Source: an uncultured Fretibacterium sp. (GTDB taxonomy: Bacteria > Synergistota > Synergistia > Synergistales > Aminobacteriaceae). Taken from it: a stretch of 20,455 bases of DNA. The stretch is taken from positions 1-20,455 of the forward strand of contig CALEPX010000046.1 of NCBI GenBank assembly GCA_937911045.1. Direction: 5' to 3'. Position numbers and translations under genes: made by a program. The notes beneath the pieces were generated by a model. That model did no database searches, had not been told where the DNA came from, and saw only the letters and a list, made by a program, of their open reading frames with translations. Shown here in pieces: positions 8,142 to 15,576 of this stretch; position 1 is the first letter of the stretch; the number at the start of each line of letters is the position of its first letter.

Positions 8142-9005
8142 ATGACAAATTTCTCGAATTTTGAACGGGCGGAAGTTCTCGTTCAGGCGTTACCGTATAT
8201 AAAGAAATATTGGGGCAAAACTGTTGTCGTGAAATACGGCGGCAATGCGATGATAAATCCAGAATTAAAACAGCAGGTTATGCAGGATATAGTCTTGTTG
8301 TGGCTTGTCGGCGTTAGAGTAGTTCTGGTTCACGGCGGCGGTCCTGAGATGAGTGATTTGATGTCGCGTCTTGGAAAGAAAGCTGAATTTGTGAACGGAT
8401 TGCGAGTTACGGATTCTGAGACTGTTGAGATTGCCGAGATGGTCTTGGCTGGGAAGATAAACAAATCTCTGGTGAATTTGCTCGAAATTACAGGAGCGCG
8501 CGCGGTTGGAATTTCCGGAATCGATGACAGACTAATCGAAGCTGAGATCAAGAATCGTGATTTAGGCTTTGTCGGTGAAGTCAGGAAAGTGAACGTGAAT
8601 TTGATCGACGATTTGCTCGAACGCGGATATATTCCGGTAATCTCGACGATTGGCAGCAGTCCTAAAGGCGAAATTCTGAATATTAACGGCGATATTGCGG
8701 CTGCGTGTATTGCTGGAGCGTTGCGTGCTAAAAGATTAATAATCCTGACTGACATTGCTGGGATTTTGCGTGACCCGAAAGATCCTGCGACTTTGATTCC
8801 GGAATTGACGGTCTCAGAGGCGGAGAATTTGACGCAAAGCGGTGTGATTTCCGGTGGAATGTTGCCCAAGACTGAGTGTTGCGTTCGTGCGATTAACGAG
8901 GGTGTTGAGAAAGTGATAATTATGGACGGTCGTGTGCCGCATTCGATTCTGATTGAGCTTTTGACGAATGAAGGCGCAGGCACGATGTTCAAGCGAGGGA
9001 ATTAA
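8142..9005 (+). CDS. argB: Acetylglutamate kinase
   Basis: Cytoplasmic kinase phosphorylating N-acetylglutamate, the second step of the pathway. 287 residues, amino-acid kinase fold. Motifs: VVKYGGNAM at 29-37 (phosphate binding), VLVHGGGPEM at 61-70, VNGLRVTD near 84-91, ININGDIAAA and SGGMLPK (ATP/Mg side). It has the N-terminal helix ending RAEVLVQALPYIKKYWGK and the C-terminal NEGAGTMF. These resemble arginine-inhibited hexameric enzymes such as that of Thermotoga maritima, so end-product inhibition is likely (inference). ATG with AGGA nine bases upstream, 4 bp after argJ. Confidence 0.95.
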   Translation: MTNFSNFERAEVLVQALPYIKKYWGKTVVVKYGGNAMINPELKQQVMQDIVLLWLVGVRVVLVHGGGPEMSDLMSRLGKKAEFVNGLRVTDSETVEIAEMVLAGKINKSLVNLLEITGARAVGISGIDDRLIEAEIKNRDLGFVGEVRKVNVNLIDDLLERGYIPVISTIGSSPKGEILNINGDIAAACIAGALRAKRLIILTDIAGILRDPKDPATLIPELTVSEAENLTQSGVISGGMLPKTECCVRAINEGVEKVIIMDGRVPHSILIELLTNEGAGTMFKRGN

Positions 9006-9006
9006 T

Positions 9007-9402
9007 ATGAGTGCGAAACAAGATTTGGCGGTAGAATTGAAGAATCGTACGGGTGACGCGCATTATAATTGCTGTCAGGCTGTGGCGTGCGTGTTCGCTG
9101 ATGAAGTCGGACTCGATTCGGACGTGCTGCGGAAATTAGGTGCAGGTTTTGGTTTAGGAATGGGCTGCATGGAGGGAACTTGTGGCGCGTTGTGTGGCGC
9201 GGAAATGATTCTTGGGTTGCGAAAATACAACGGGAAAGCGATTCGAAATGATGCTGCGGATCTTCACAGGAAATTCGTTGAGAAGTGCGGTGCGTCAATC
9301 TGCAAAGAAATCAAAGGCGTCGCTACGAAAAAAATTTTGTGCAGCTGCGATGATTGTGTGAGAAATGCGGTCGAGATTCTGGAACAGGAAATCATGATCT
9401 GA
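9007..9402 (+). CDS. C_GCAxxG_C_C family cysteine-rich protein
   Basis: 131 residues. The protein matches the small family defined by spaced cysteines: YNCCQAVAC at 20-28, GAGFGLGMGCMEGTCGALCG at 45-64, a KCGASIC pair (C94, C99), and an extra CSCDDC cluster (C112, C114, C117). The function of the family is not established; the cysteines suggest metal or Fe-S binding. The frame runs back to 8968 inside argB, but the ATG at 9007 has GAGGG seven bases upstream and begins one base after the argB stop. It is thus translationally close to argB and probably co-transcribed, with no obvious role in arginine synthesis. Confidence 0.85.
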   Translation: MSAKQDLAVELKNRTGDAHYNCCQAVACVFADEVGLDSDVLRKLGAGFGLGMGCMEGTCGALCGAEMILGLRKYNGKAIRNDAADLHRKFVEKCGASICKEIKGVATKKILCSCDDCVRNAVEILEQEIMI

Positions 9403-9426
9403 CAAATTTGAAGGGGAAACTTGAAG

Positions 9427-9816
9427 ATGAGAAAAATTTTTAGAACTGTCGTGTTGTTGATTGTGTCGTCGGGTTTCGGAGCGGCATTGATATTCTTGCG
9501 TACTGGTGAGAGCAGCGTAGGTTTTGAGCCAAATCTTGGAGCGTTATCGTGAAGTTCTTGCTTCAAACCGGAGCAGACCAGAAGATTATCCCGAAGAAGA
9601 TTTCTACGCTCTTGATTGCGCCCGAAATAATCCCAAACTCGCAAATACTCAAGCTCTGAAAATTCTTGAGAACGTCACGAAACGTGCGCCTCGAAAACCC
9701 GATTTCTTACCCAACGCCTATATTTCAGGCAATGGTTCTTAATCAAAACTGAGGACGGGATTACTGGTTGGGTTTTTGCGAAATATTTGCGCTTCGGAAC
9801 ATACAAAGCGAAATGA
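9427..9816 (+). pseudogene. Frameshifted membrane-anchored or secreted SH3-domain protein
   Basis: Three pieces in two frames join into one plausible protein of about 130 residues. Piece 1 starts at ATG 9427 (or TTG 9421, with AGGGG five bases before) and encodes a basic, hydrophobic signal or anchor, MRKIFRTVVLLIVSSGFGAA, reading to a stop at 9547. Piece 2, in the next frame from about 9521 to 9742, reads ILERYREVLA, RPEDYPEEDFYALD and LPNAYISG. Piece 3, back in the first frame from about 9733, reads WFLIKTEDGITGWVFAKYL and ends at TGA 9814-9816; this is typical of the last strands of a bacterial SH3 domain. One inserted base near 9525-9535 and one lost base near 9731 would restore the frame. 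A real pseudogene or assembly errors are both possible. Confidence 0.7.
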
Positions 9817-9828
9817 TTCAGGAAAATT

Positions 9829-10536
9829 TCACAGGCTGATTACTCGTTCACAGCCGGAAATCTCGTAAAATATCTCGTCGAGTTCAGCAATAATTCCAGC
9901 ACCGACAGTCTCAGTTATTCCGAAAGTGTCGCTGCAAAGTCCGGATACAAGTATTCGCGTATGATTGCGTTCGAGAAATTTCAGCGTGTCACATGATGAC
10001 GTGTTATATAGCGCAAGTTTTACGGCCTCGTTTAATAACACGATCAGATCAGGTTTGTGATCGAGTTTAGCGATTGATTGCAAGCTGCGATTCAGAAATG
10101 TTAATCCGAAATTTTTGTTTCGAGAGAAATTCGTGTTCGAAAATATGTAAGCAGTTCGGAATTTTGCTGGGGAGATTTGCGATTCGATTTTTGAGACTGG
10201 GATTTGTTCGGATTCTGATTCTGATTCTGATTCGAAATCGTAATCTGAGATTGGAATCTGTTCGGACTTGAGAATTTCGGCTTTTTCTGGCTCGTCGTTG
10301 TCTGAGTTATATGGATTTGTCGCGGAATTTTCACGGGTTGCGATTAAGAGAATTTTCCCTTCGTCATCGGTGATTTCTACGCTGTAATTTGCGTTTTCGA
10401 GAATATGTTTCAGTTCACTGGCTATGACCGGGCTTTCTGATGTAACGTTCAGACTGTCCGGATTATTTTTGAGATTCTTCCTGAGCAATTCGTTTGCGTC
10501 GCGTGAATTTAGACCTGTTGTGTTAATATCGTTCAT
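9829..10536 (-). CDS. yedF: YedF-like protein (TusA-like plus DsrE-like domains) with lost active cysteine
   Basis: 235 residues with the two-domain plan of the selenium-associated YedF family. Residues 1-66 look TusA/SirA-like, but the usual GLNCPxP motif is GLNSRDA (8-14), with Ser at the cysteine position. A charged linker at about 70-125 contains a Ser-Glu repeat. Residues 126-235 are DsrE-like: AYIFSN at 129-134, FGLTFLNRSLQSIAKL at 143-158, DLIVLLNEAVKLAL at 163-176 and ILVSGLCSDTFGI at 195-207. The family's first cysteine in that last motif is Ser and C201 remains. ATG start, GGAG 13 nt upstream. It is divergent from nudC and convergent with the SH3 remnant. A role in sulfur or selenium transfer is doubtful given the missing cysteine. 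Confidence 0.75.
   Translation of the reverse strand: MNDINTTGLNSRDANELLRKNLKNNPDSLNVTSESPVIASELKHILENANYSVEITDDEGKILLIATRENSATNPYNSDNDEPEKAEILKSEQIPISDYDFESESESESEQIPVSKIESQISPAKFRTAYIFSNTNFSRNKNFGLTFLNRSLQSIAKLDHKPDLIVLLNEAVKLALYNTSSCDTLKFLERNHTRILVSGLCSDTFGITETVGAGIIAELDEIFYEISGCERVISL
10201..10240. repeat. Hexanucleotide-type repeat encoding Ser-Glu tract
   Basis: Plus strand shows consecutive GATTCT/GATTCG units (about 10213-10235), coding on the minus strand for the FESESESESE segment of the YedF-like linker. Such a short in-frame array can vary in length without breaking the gene. Confidence 0.7.
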
Positions 10537-10586
10537 GATTGATAATTTTCTCCGAGTGATTTTCGCGTTAAAAAATTTCCGAACCT

Positions 10587-10616
10587 ATTATAATTTAAAT
10601 CCACGCAAAGCGTAAA
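10587..10616 (-). promoter_or_regulatory. Candidate promoter of the YedF-like gene
   Basis: On the minus strand a perfect TATAAT (10592-10587) is preceded, after 18 bp, by a weak -35, TTTACG (10616-10611). It lies about 50 bases upstream of the start codon. Confidence 0.5.
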
Positions 10617-10737
10617 CGGACTCTCCACTTATGCGACAAACTCCAGTGATATAAAACACTTTGAGAAATAAAATTACCGGAAAAATAACGACCGTTCTGT
10701 AAAATTATTTTTTATGCTTTTATATCAGATTTCGTTT

Positions 10738-10765
10738 TTGATTTCAAGCCATTTTAATATAAAAT
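10738..10765 (+). promoter_or_regulatory. Candidate promoter for nudC and downstream genes
   Basis: TTGATT at 10738-10743, a 16-bp spacer and TAAAAT at 10760-10765. It is the only reasonable promoter I see before nudC and may drive the whole plus-strand run through the efflux genes. Confidence 0.45.
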
Positions 10766-10821
10766 AAAACGAACTTTACCATTTTAGGAGAAATACACAC
10801 GATTAAGGACAGGAGTTTTGC

Positions 10822-11574
10822 ATGTATATTTTTTCTGGAGATCGGATTTTGCTGCGAGAGAATGCGATTGATATTTCGGAATCAGAATCAGATTTGCGAA
10901 TTGCGCGTGAGAATGTGATTCTTGATTCACGGGACTTGCCGGCGAATTGGCAAAAGCTGAATCATTGGCTCGATGTGAAGAAGCTTGAGAATTGCGAGTT
11001 GATAAGTCTGCGTGAAGTTTGGCACAGATTTGGTCAGGAGAATTTTCTGAGAGTGTCAGGTTCGTGGCAGTTTGCGAACTGGTTTCGTACGGCGAAGTAT
11101 TGCTCTCATTGTGGCGGCGAATTGCGTGCGAGTGACTCGGATTACGGGCGTAAATGCGAATCTTGCGGCAAAGTTTTTTACACACAGATTTCACCGGCTA
11201 TAATCGTGGCGATAGTTCGTGACGGGAAATTGCTTTTGGCACATAATGCGATGTTTTCGAATCACAGATTTAGCATCATTGCGGGATTTGTCGAACCTGG
11301 CGAGACGCTTGAGATGGCGGTTTGTCGTGAAATTGCTGAGGAAGTGAATCTGCGCGTGAAGAACGTGAAGTATTTCGGCAGTCAATCATGGCCTTTCCCG
11401 AACTCGCTAATGCTGGGATTTACGGCTGAATGGCAATCCGGAGAAATTCGTCCCGATGGCGTTGAGATTGTCGAGGCAGATTGGTTCGACAAGGACGCGA
11501 TCCGAAAGCTGAATATTCCCGACGAGGCTAGCATTGCGCGGAAATTAATCGAGAATTTTATTGCGAATAATTAA
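10822..11574 (+). CDS. nudC: NADH pyrophosphatase / NAD-capped RNA hydrolase, Nudix family
   Basis: Cytoplasmic Nudix hydrolase that splits NAD(H) to NMN(H) and AMP; characterised members also remove NAD caps from RNA. 250 residues. Domains: a divergent N-terminal part, a zinc ribbon CSHC/CESC (C94, C97, C112, C115), and the Nudix domain with the box from G155 (GFVEPGE) through REIAEEV to L177. The NudC signature SQxWPFPxS is present as SQSWPFPNS (187-195), which separates it from other Nudix enzymes. The last Gly of the Nudix box is Asn (N176), a tolerated position. ATG start with AGGAG six bases upstream. The next gene follows after about 16 bp. Confidence 0.92.
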   Translation: MYIFSGDRILLRENAIDISESESDLRIARENVILDSRDLPANWQKLNHWLDVKKLENCELISLREVWHRFGQENFLRVSGSWQFANWFRTAKYCSHCGGELRASDSDYGRKCESCGKVFYTQISPAIIVAIVRDGKLLLAHNAMFSNHRFSIIAGFVEPGETLEMAVCREIAEEVNLRVKNVKYFGSQSWPFPNSLMLGFTAEWQSGEIRPDGVEIVEADWFDKDAIRKLNIPDEASIARKLIENFIANN

Positions 11575-11590
11575 TCAGGAGGCTGACACT

Positions 11591-11995
11591 ATGGAGCAAA
11601 TTAATATTAATTACGAAGCGTTGGAAAAGTTGAAGAGCGATATTGAATGCAAAACCGGATTCAGATTCGTGAAAATCGGCGATGGCGTTGCGGTAAGTGA
11701 GCTTGAATTACACGAGGAACATTTCAATCCATATGGCATTCCTTACGGCGGAGTATTATTCACGATGGCTGATGATACGTCCGGAGTTGCGTTTCTCAGT
11801 GCTGGCGGAAACGGCGTAACGGTGAATGGACACGTTGATTATTTGCGAGGCGCGCGTAATGCTCAGAAATTGATTTGTACAGCGAAAGTCCGCAAAGCTG
11901 GCAAGAGAATATTTTATATCGACGCGGACATTGTGAACGAGAAAGATTTAGACCTGTGCAGATTCAAATTCGTGTTTATAAATCTTGAATCATAG
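11591..11995 (+). CDS. PaaI-family hotdog-fold thioesterase
   Basis: 134 residues, the usual length of a single hotdog domain. The conserved active-site region reads HFNPYGIPYGGVLFTMADD, with the HxNPxG...GG pattern followed by an acidic residue in the long helix. VNGHVDYLRGAR then matches the strand that carries the substrate-binding loop. It would hydrolyse an acyl-CoA or aryl-CoA thioester; the substrate is unknown. The frame is open from 11561, inside nudC, but AGGAGG eight bases before the ATG at 11591 fixes the start. It lies between nudC and tolC with no evident functional link to either. Confidence 0.85.
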   Translation: MEQININYEALEKLKSDIECKTGFRFVKIGDGVAVSELELHEEHFNPYGIPYGGVLFTMADDTSGVAFLSAGGNGVTVNGHVDYLRGARNAQKLICTAKVRKAGKRIFYIDADIVNEKDLDLCRFKFVFINLES

Positions 11996-11997
11996 CT

Positions 11998-12021
11998 TGT
12001 GATTTTCACAGGATATTCACA
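11998..12021. promoter_or_regulatory. Palindrome and tandem repeat upstream of tolC
   Basis: TGTGA-TTT-TCACA (11998-12010) is an inverted repeat starting 3 bp after the thioesterase stop. It overlaps two 11-bp direct repeats of the form AT(T/A)TTCACAG(G/A) at 12002-12023. It could be an operator or a short hairpin in the message. There is no T-tract directly after it, so it is not a standard terminator. Confidence 0.35.
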
Positions 12022-12077
12022 GATTCAGAATAGAATTTTCTGCGTAATAATTTTTTGGGAGGTGTTGGAAAATTTTT

Positions 12078-13364
12078 ATGCGTAGAATTTTTGCAGTCTT
12101 GTTGCTCGTGATGTTGAGTTCGTTGAGTTCGTCGGCATTCGGGCAGGAATATCAGGAATTATCGATTCAGGAATGTTTGCGCCTTGCACTTGAAAATCAT
12201 CCGTCGATTAAGCGCACTAAGGGAGCGACTCGTGTTTCACTGGCACAGCTTGAGTCATTGAAAGTAAATGATCGCGTCACGGTGAATCTGACAGGTTCAG
12301 CACGCCACACCGGCGATTACGAATACTGGGATAATAACTCGAACACGGAATCAATCGCGTTGAATGCGTCGAAATTGCTTTACGATAATTCTCAGAACAA
12401 GATTCGCAAACAAATGCAGAATAATTCGATTCAGGGCGCGTTACAGACCGAGAAACAAACTCAAATCACCGTCGCTGCGAATGCTAAACGTGCGTATTAT
12501 GATCTCGTGCTGAAATTGCTGAATCGTGATGTTGAACGCGAGAAATTGCTGAATCTCGAAGAACATTTGAAGACTGCGCAGGGTTCGTACGAAGTTGGCA
12601 ACAGTTCGTTCATAGACGTGACTAAGGCTCAGGCGGATTTAGCGAGTGCGAGAGTTTCGCTGCTGAAGGCTGAGAATGATATTCTGCTCTCTCAGGAAGC
12701 TTTGAAGGTCGCGATCGGCAAAGATTTCGCAGTGCCGTTAAATCTGAGATTATCGACGGAATTATTGCTGCCAAAACTCGATGATAATCTGGAAAATTTA
12801 ATCGCGATTGCTTTATCAGATCGTCCGGATTTCCGAAAATTGCAATTCGACGCAAAAGCTAATGAACTCGCAATCAAATCCGCAGCCAGAGCAAATTCGC
12901 CGACATTGACGGGTTCAGCGGGCACGAGTTACACGCATACAGAAGGCTCAGGTTCACGCGGAGAATATACGCTCGGATTAAGCCTGAACGTTCCGATTGT
13001 TGACGGCGGAGCAACTGAAGCAGCTATTGAGAGTGCAAGAGGACAGCTTGACCAGACGAACGCCGAAATCGAAAGTTTGCGCCAGAGTTTGACACACGAA
13101 GTCAGAACAGCAGCATTATCTCTCATGAATGCAACTGAACGCGCCTCATCAAGCCAAGCCAGCGTGAAATATGCCGAGGAAAGTTTGGAACTTGCTCAGG
13201 GTCGTTACGAAGTCGGAGTTGGGAATTTTCTCGAATTGAGTGACGCGGTTTCGACACTTGCGTCATCACGTTACGCGTATTATCAGGCGTTATTCGATGC
13301 GCAGACAGCTCGTGCGGATTTGGACGAAGCTCTGGGACATTTGCCGCCGGAATTTGGGGAGTGA
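12078..13364 (+). CDS. tolC: TolC-family outer-membrane efflux protein
   Basis: 428-residue outer-membrane channel component of a type I secretion or tripartite efflux pump. An N-terminal signal peptide (MRRIFAVLLLVMLSSLSSSAFG, cut near residue 22) is followed by the OEP start pattern ELSIQECLRLALENHPSIK. The internal duplication of the family is visible: AKRAYYDLV...GSYEVGNSSFIDVTKAQADLASARVS in the first half and VRTAALSLM...GRYEVGVGNFLELSDAVSTLASSR in the second. The segments between are predicted long helices. ATG at 12078 with a weak TGGA eight bases before and GGGAGG 15 bases before. It implies an outer membrane. Confidence 0.92.
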   Translation: MRRIFAVLLLVMLSSLSSSAFGQEYQELSIQECLRLALENHPSIKRTKGATRVSLAQLESLKVNDRVTVNLTGSARHTGDYEYWDNNSNTESIALNASKLLYDNSQNKIRKQMQNNSIQGALQTEKQTQITVAANAKRAYYDLVLKLLNRDVEREKLLNLEEHLKTAQGSYEVGNSSFIDVTKAQADLASARVSLLKAENDILLSQEALKVAIGKDFAVPLNLRLSTELLLPKLDDNLENLIAIALSDRPDFRKLQFDAKANELAIKSAARANSPTLTGSAGTSYTHTEGSGSRGEYTLGLSLNVPIVDGGATEAAIESARGQLDQTNAEIESLRQSLTHEVRTAALSLMNATERASSSQASVKYAEESLELAQGRYEVGVGNFLELSDAVSTLASSRYAYYQALFDAQTARADLDEALGHLPPEFGE

Positions 13365-13370
13365 TTGATA

Positions 13371-14219
13371 ATGAGTAATTACGATTTGCACTTACACACG
13401 ACAGCTTCAGACGGGACGGATTCGCCGGAGAATTTGCTGCGAAAGATTCGCGAACTTGGTATACGCAAATTTGCCGTAACGGATCATGATACGATTGCAG
13501 GAGCGTTGAAGTTGCGTGGTGTTGAGGGATTTGTTTTTGGCATTGAGTTTTCGTGTCTGTACACGCATAATCGGATTCATGTTCTGGGATTGGGCGTTGA
13601 TCCGGATAATGCGAATTTTGTCGAAGCGTTGCGATTGGGCGATGAGTTGCGTCACGAGAAATTTGTGAAGCGTGTGAAATTTTTGCGCGAGAAGTTCGGA
13701 TTTGATATAACGGATTCGGATTTTGAAGAGCTGTCGAATATTCCCGGAGTTGGCAAGCCGCATTTGGCGAATTTGCTTGTCCGGAAGAATTACGCGTCAA
13801 ATCGTTCGGAGGCTATGCGGAAATTCATAGACAAGTGCCATACTCGCGAATATAGTCTTGAGGCAAAATTCGTGATTAATGCGATCTTGAAATCCGGCGG
13901 CATTCCTGTTTGGGCGCATCCGTTGGGTGGTGAGGGCGAGAGTGAATCGCCGCGTGAAGTTTTTGAGGCTGAGTTTGCAAGAATGCTCTCGTATGGATTG
14001 CGCGGACTTGAGTGTTATTACTCGAAATACGATTTTGCGACGTGCGGCGAACTTGCGAAGATTGCGCGGGAAAATAATCTGTTGATTTCCGGCGGCAGCG
14101 ATTATCACGGCACGAACAAGAATATTCCGATTGGGCGATTAAATTCTGACGGGGTTGACGTGTCTGAGAATATGCTGAGTGTTTTAGAATTTTTGGGGGA
14201 AGATAAATGCCAGGTTTGA
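13371..14219 (+). CDS. PHP-domain phosphoesterase (TrpH/RNase AM-like)
   Basis: 282-residue metal-dependent phosphoesterase. PHP motifs in order: DLHLHTTASDG (H7, H9, D14), VTDHDT (D38, H39, D40), GIEFSC (E59), HVLGLG (H70), GKPHLANLLV, VWAHPLG and a C-terminal SGGSDYHG. Family members of this size act on 3',5'-bisphosphonucleotides or as 5' to 3' RNA exonucleases; which applies here is unknown. ATG at 13371 has GGGGAG nine bases upstream, so the TTG at 13365 right after the tolC stop is less likely. The last 13 bases overlap macA. Its place between tolC and macA is unexpected, since no role in efflux is known for PHP enzymes. Confidence 0.87.
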   Translation: MSNYDLHLHTTASDGTDSPENLLRKIRELGIRKFAVTDHDTIAGALKLRGVEGFVFGIEFSCLYTHNRIHVLGLGVDPDNANFVEALRLGDELRHEKFVKRVKFLREKFGFDITDSDFEELSNIPGVGKPHLANLLVRKNYASNRSEAMRKFIDKCHTREYSLEAKFVINAILKSGGIPVWAHPLGGEGESESPREVFEAEFARMLSYGLRGLECYYSKYDFATCGELAKIARENNLLISGGSDYHGTNKNIPIGRLNSDGVDVSENMLSVLEFLGEDKCQV

Positions 14220-15568
14220 AAAAATTATTAATACTTGCGGTTTTGGCTGGAATATGCTGGGGAGTTTGGGAGTTTTTCTTTCGAGAGGAGAAAGTCAAGT
14301 ACGGTTTGACGACATCTGTTGTGACGCGCGGAGATATTACGTCAACGGTTACGGCAACGGGTGAGTTGAACGCGATAAGTGTCGTAGAAATTGGCACGCA
14401 GGTTTCCGGAACGATTCAGGAAATCTATGTTGATTTTAACTCGGTCGTGAAGTCCGGGCAGTTAATCGCGCTGATTGATCCGTCTGTTTTGAAACTCACG
14501 CTGAATGAACAGGAAGCTACGTTGGGAGTATATCAGGCTACGGTTCAAAGTAATCTTGCGTCGTTACAGGATGCCGAGAGAAAGTTAAAGCGCAATCGTG
14601 ATTTGTTCAATCGCAAATTAATCGCGCGCAGTGAAGTCGATACGAGTGAGACAGACGTTGCAGTCAAGAAAGCAGCCCTGCAGGAATCAAGATCTCGGGT
14701 TGTTCAGGCGAAAGCAGCTGTTGAGAAAGCACGCACGAATCTGAATTACACGCGCATAACTTCGCCGGTGAACGGAGTTGTGATTGACAGGCAGGTTGAT
14801 GCCGGACAGACTGTTGCAGCGAGTTATCAAACGCCGACACTGTTCAAAATAGCCGAAGATTTGACGAAGATGCAGATTGAGACGAAAGTTGACGAGGCGG
14901 ATATTGGCGCAGTAAAAGAAGGACAGAATGTAACATTTCGAGTTGACGCGTTCCCTGATGAAATTTTTTCGGGGAAAGTTGTGCAGGTTCGAATAGCTCC
15001 GGCTACAAGCGATAATGTTGTTACGTACACGGTGATAATTCACGTTGATAACAAAGAGCTGAAGCTTAAACCCGGAATGACAGCGAACGTTTCGATTGAG
15101 ACAGCCAAGTGCGAGAATGCGCTGCGTATTCCTGTTGCTGCGTTGAGATTTACGCCGCCTGAAGATTTAATCGCGAATATGTCTTTTGACCGTTCTGTTT
15201 TGACGCAGAAAAAGACTTTGCATTCGGGATTAGTTTGGGCTTCCCGCAACGGAGAGTTAATGCCGCCGATTCAAGTTGAGACCGGAGTAGCTGACAGTCG
15301 CTGGGTAGAATTAGTGAGTGAGAAGGCAAGTGCGCCACGTCCACCGCGTCCACCGCGTCCGGATAATTCACGGAGACCTGAAGCAAAGCCTGAATCGAGA
15401 TCTGGATCAAATCCTGAATCAAATCCTGAAGCAAAGCCTCGGGGAATAATTCACGAGAACACAGAACTGGTTATTAATGCGCAGGCGGGAGTTGACACTG
15501 GAAATAATTCTCGCAGTGGCGGATTATTCGGAGGAGGGCCGCGAGGTGGTGGAAGACCTCCGCGTTAA
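14207..15568 (+). CDS. macA: MacA-like periplasmic adaptor (HlyD/RND membrane-fusion family)
   Basis: 453-residue adaptor linking an inner-membrane pump to TolC. An N-terminal membrane anchor at about residues 4-25 (KKLLILAVLAGICWGVWEFF) is followed by the lipoyl half GTQVSGTIQEIYVD (63-76). Then come a coiled-coil hairpin at about 95-180, the second lipoyl half SPVNGVVIDRQVDAGQTV (186-203), and beta-barrel and membrane-proximal parts ending in LKPGMTANVSI. Residues 376-413 are an extra Pro/Arg/Glu/Ser-rich segment with short repeats, and the last 20 residues are Gly/Pro/Arg-rich. ATG overlaps the PHP gene by 13 bp, with GGGGGAAG upstream. The ATPase gene follows after 8 bp. Confidence 0.9.
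   Translation: MPGLKKLLILAVLAGICWGVWEFFFREEKVKYGLTTSVVTRGDITSTVTATGELNAISVVEIGTQVSGTIQEIYVDFNSVVKSGQLIALIDPSVLKLTLNEQEATLGVYQATVQSNLASLQDAERKLKRNRDLFNRKLIARSEVDTSETDVAVKKAALQESRSRVVQAKAAVEKARTNLNYTRITSPVNGVVIDRQVDAGQTVAASYQTPTLFKIAEDLTKMQIETKVDEADIGAVKEGQNVTFRVDAFPDEIFSGKVVQVRIAPATSDNVVTYTVIIHVDNKELKLKPGMTANVSIETAKCENALRIPVAALRFTPPEDLIANMSFDRSVLTQKKTLHSGLVWASRNGELMPPIQVETGVADSRWVELVSEKASAPRPPRPPRPDNSRRPEAKPESRSGSNPESNPEAKPRGIIHENTELVINAQAGVDTGNNSRSGGLFGGGPRGGGRPPR
15329..15439 (+). repeat. Low-complexity repeats in the MacA-like gene
   Basis: Tandem CCACCGCGT units (about 15338-15360) are followed by repeated CCTGAAGCAAAG / CCTGAATCAAAT units (to about 15439). They encode PRPPRPPRP and the PEAKPES...NPESNPEAKP segment. 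The repeats stay in frame. Confidence 0.7.
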
Positions 15569-15576
15569 ATCATAAC

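Larger units (their letters stand above)
10537..10821. other. Divergent intergenic region between yedF and nudC
   Basis: The 285 bp are A/T-rich and contain no gene-sized frame. They hold one candidate promoter on each strand and a leader with two AGGAG motifs before nudC, at about 10786 and just before the start codon. The part between about 10617 and 10735 shows nothing I can name. Confidence 0.7.

Noticed and set aside
8330..8992. Long open frame on the minus strand (about 220 codons)
   Set aside because: It lies wholly inside argB on the other strand, is Ser/Pro/Ile-rich without a domain pattern, and has no independent support; it mirrors argB codon use.
10201..10240. GATTCT-type repeats considered as a CRISPR or VNTR element
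   Set aside because: Units are six bases without spacers and sit inside a coding frame as Ser-Glu codons.
10496..10516. Possible former selenocysteine codon at the YedF-like Ser11 (TCA, one base from TGA)
   Set aside because: There is no TGA in frame and no SECIS-like hairpin that I can identify; the link is only a one-base similarity.
12002..12021. Two DnaA-box-like sequences (ATTTTCACA, ATATTCACA)
   Set aside because: Each differs from the consensus at the first base, there are only two, and no dnaA, dnaN or A/T-rich unwinding region is present; an origin is not supported.
13123..14397. Overlapping long minus-strand frames opposite the end of tolC, the PHP gene and the start of macA
   Set aside because: Composition is rich in Ser, Arg, His, Gln and Asn with no recognisable motif, while the plus-strand genes there show complete family motifs.
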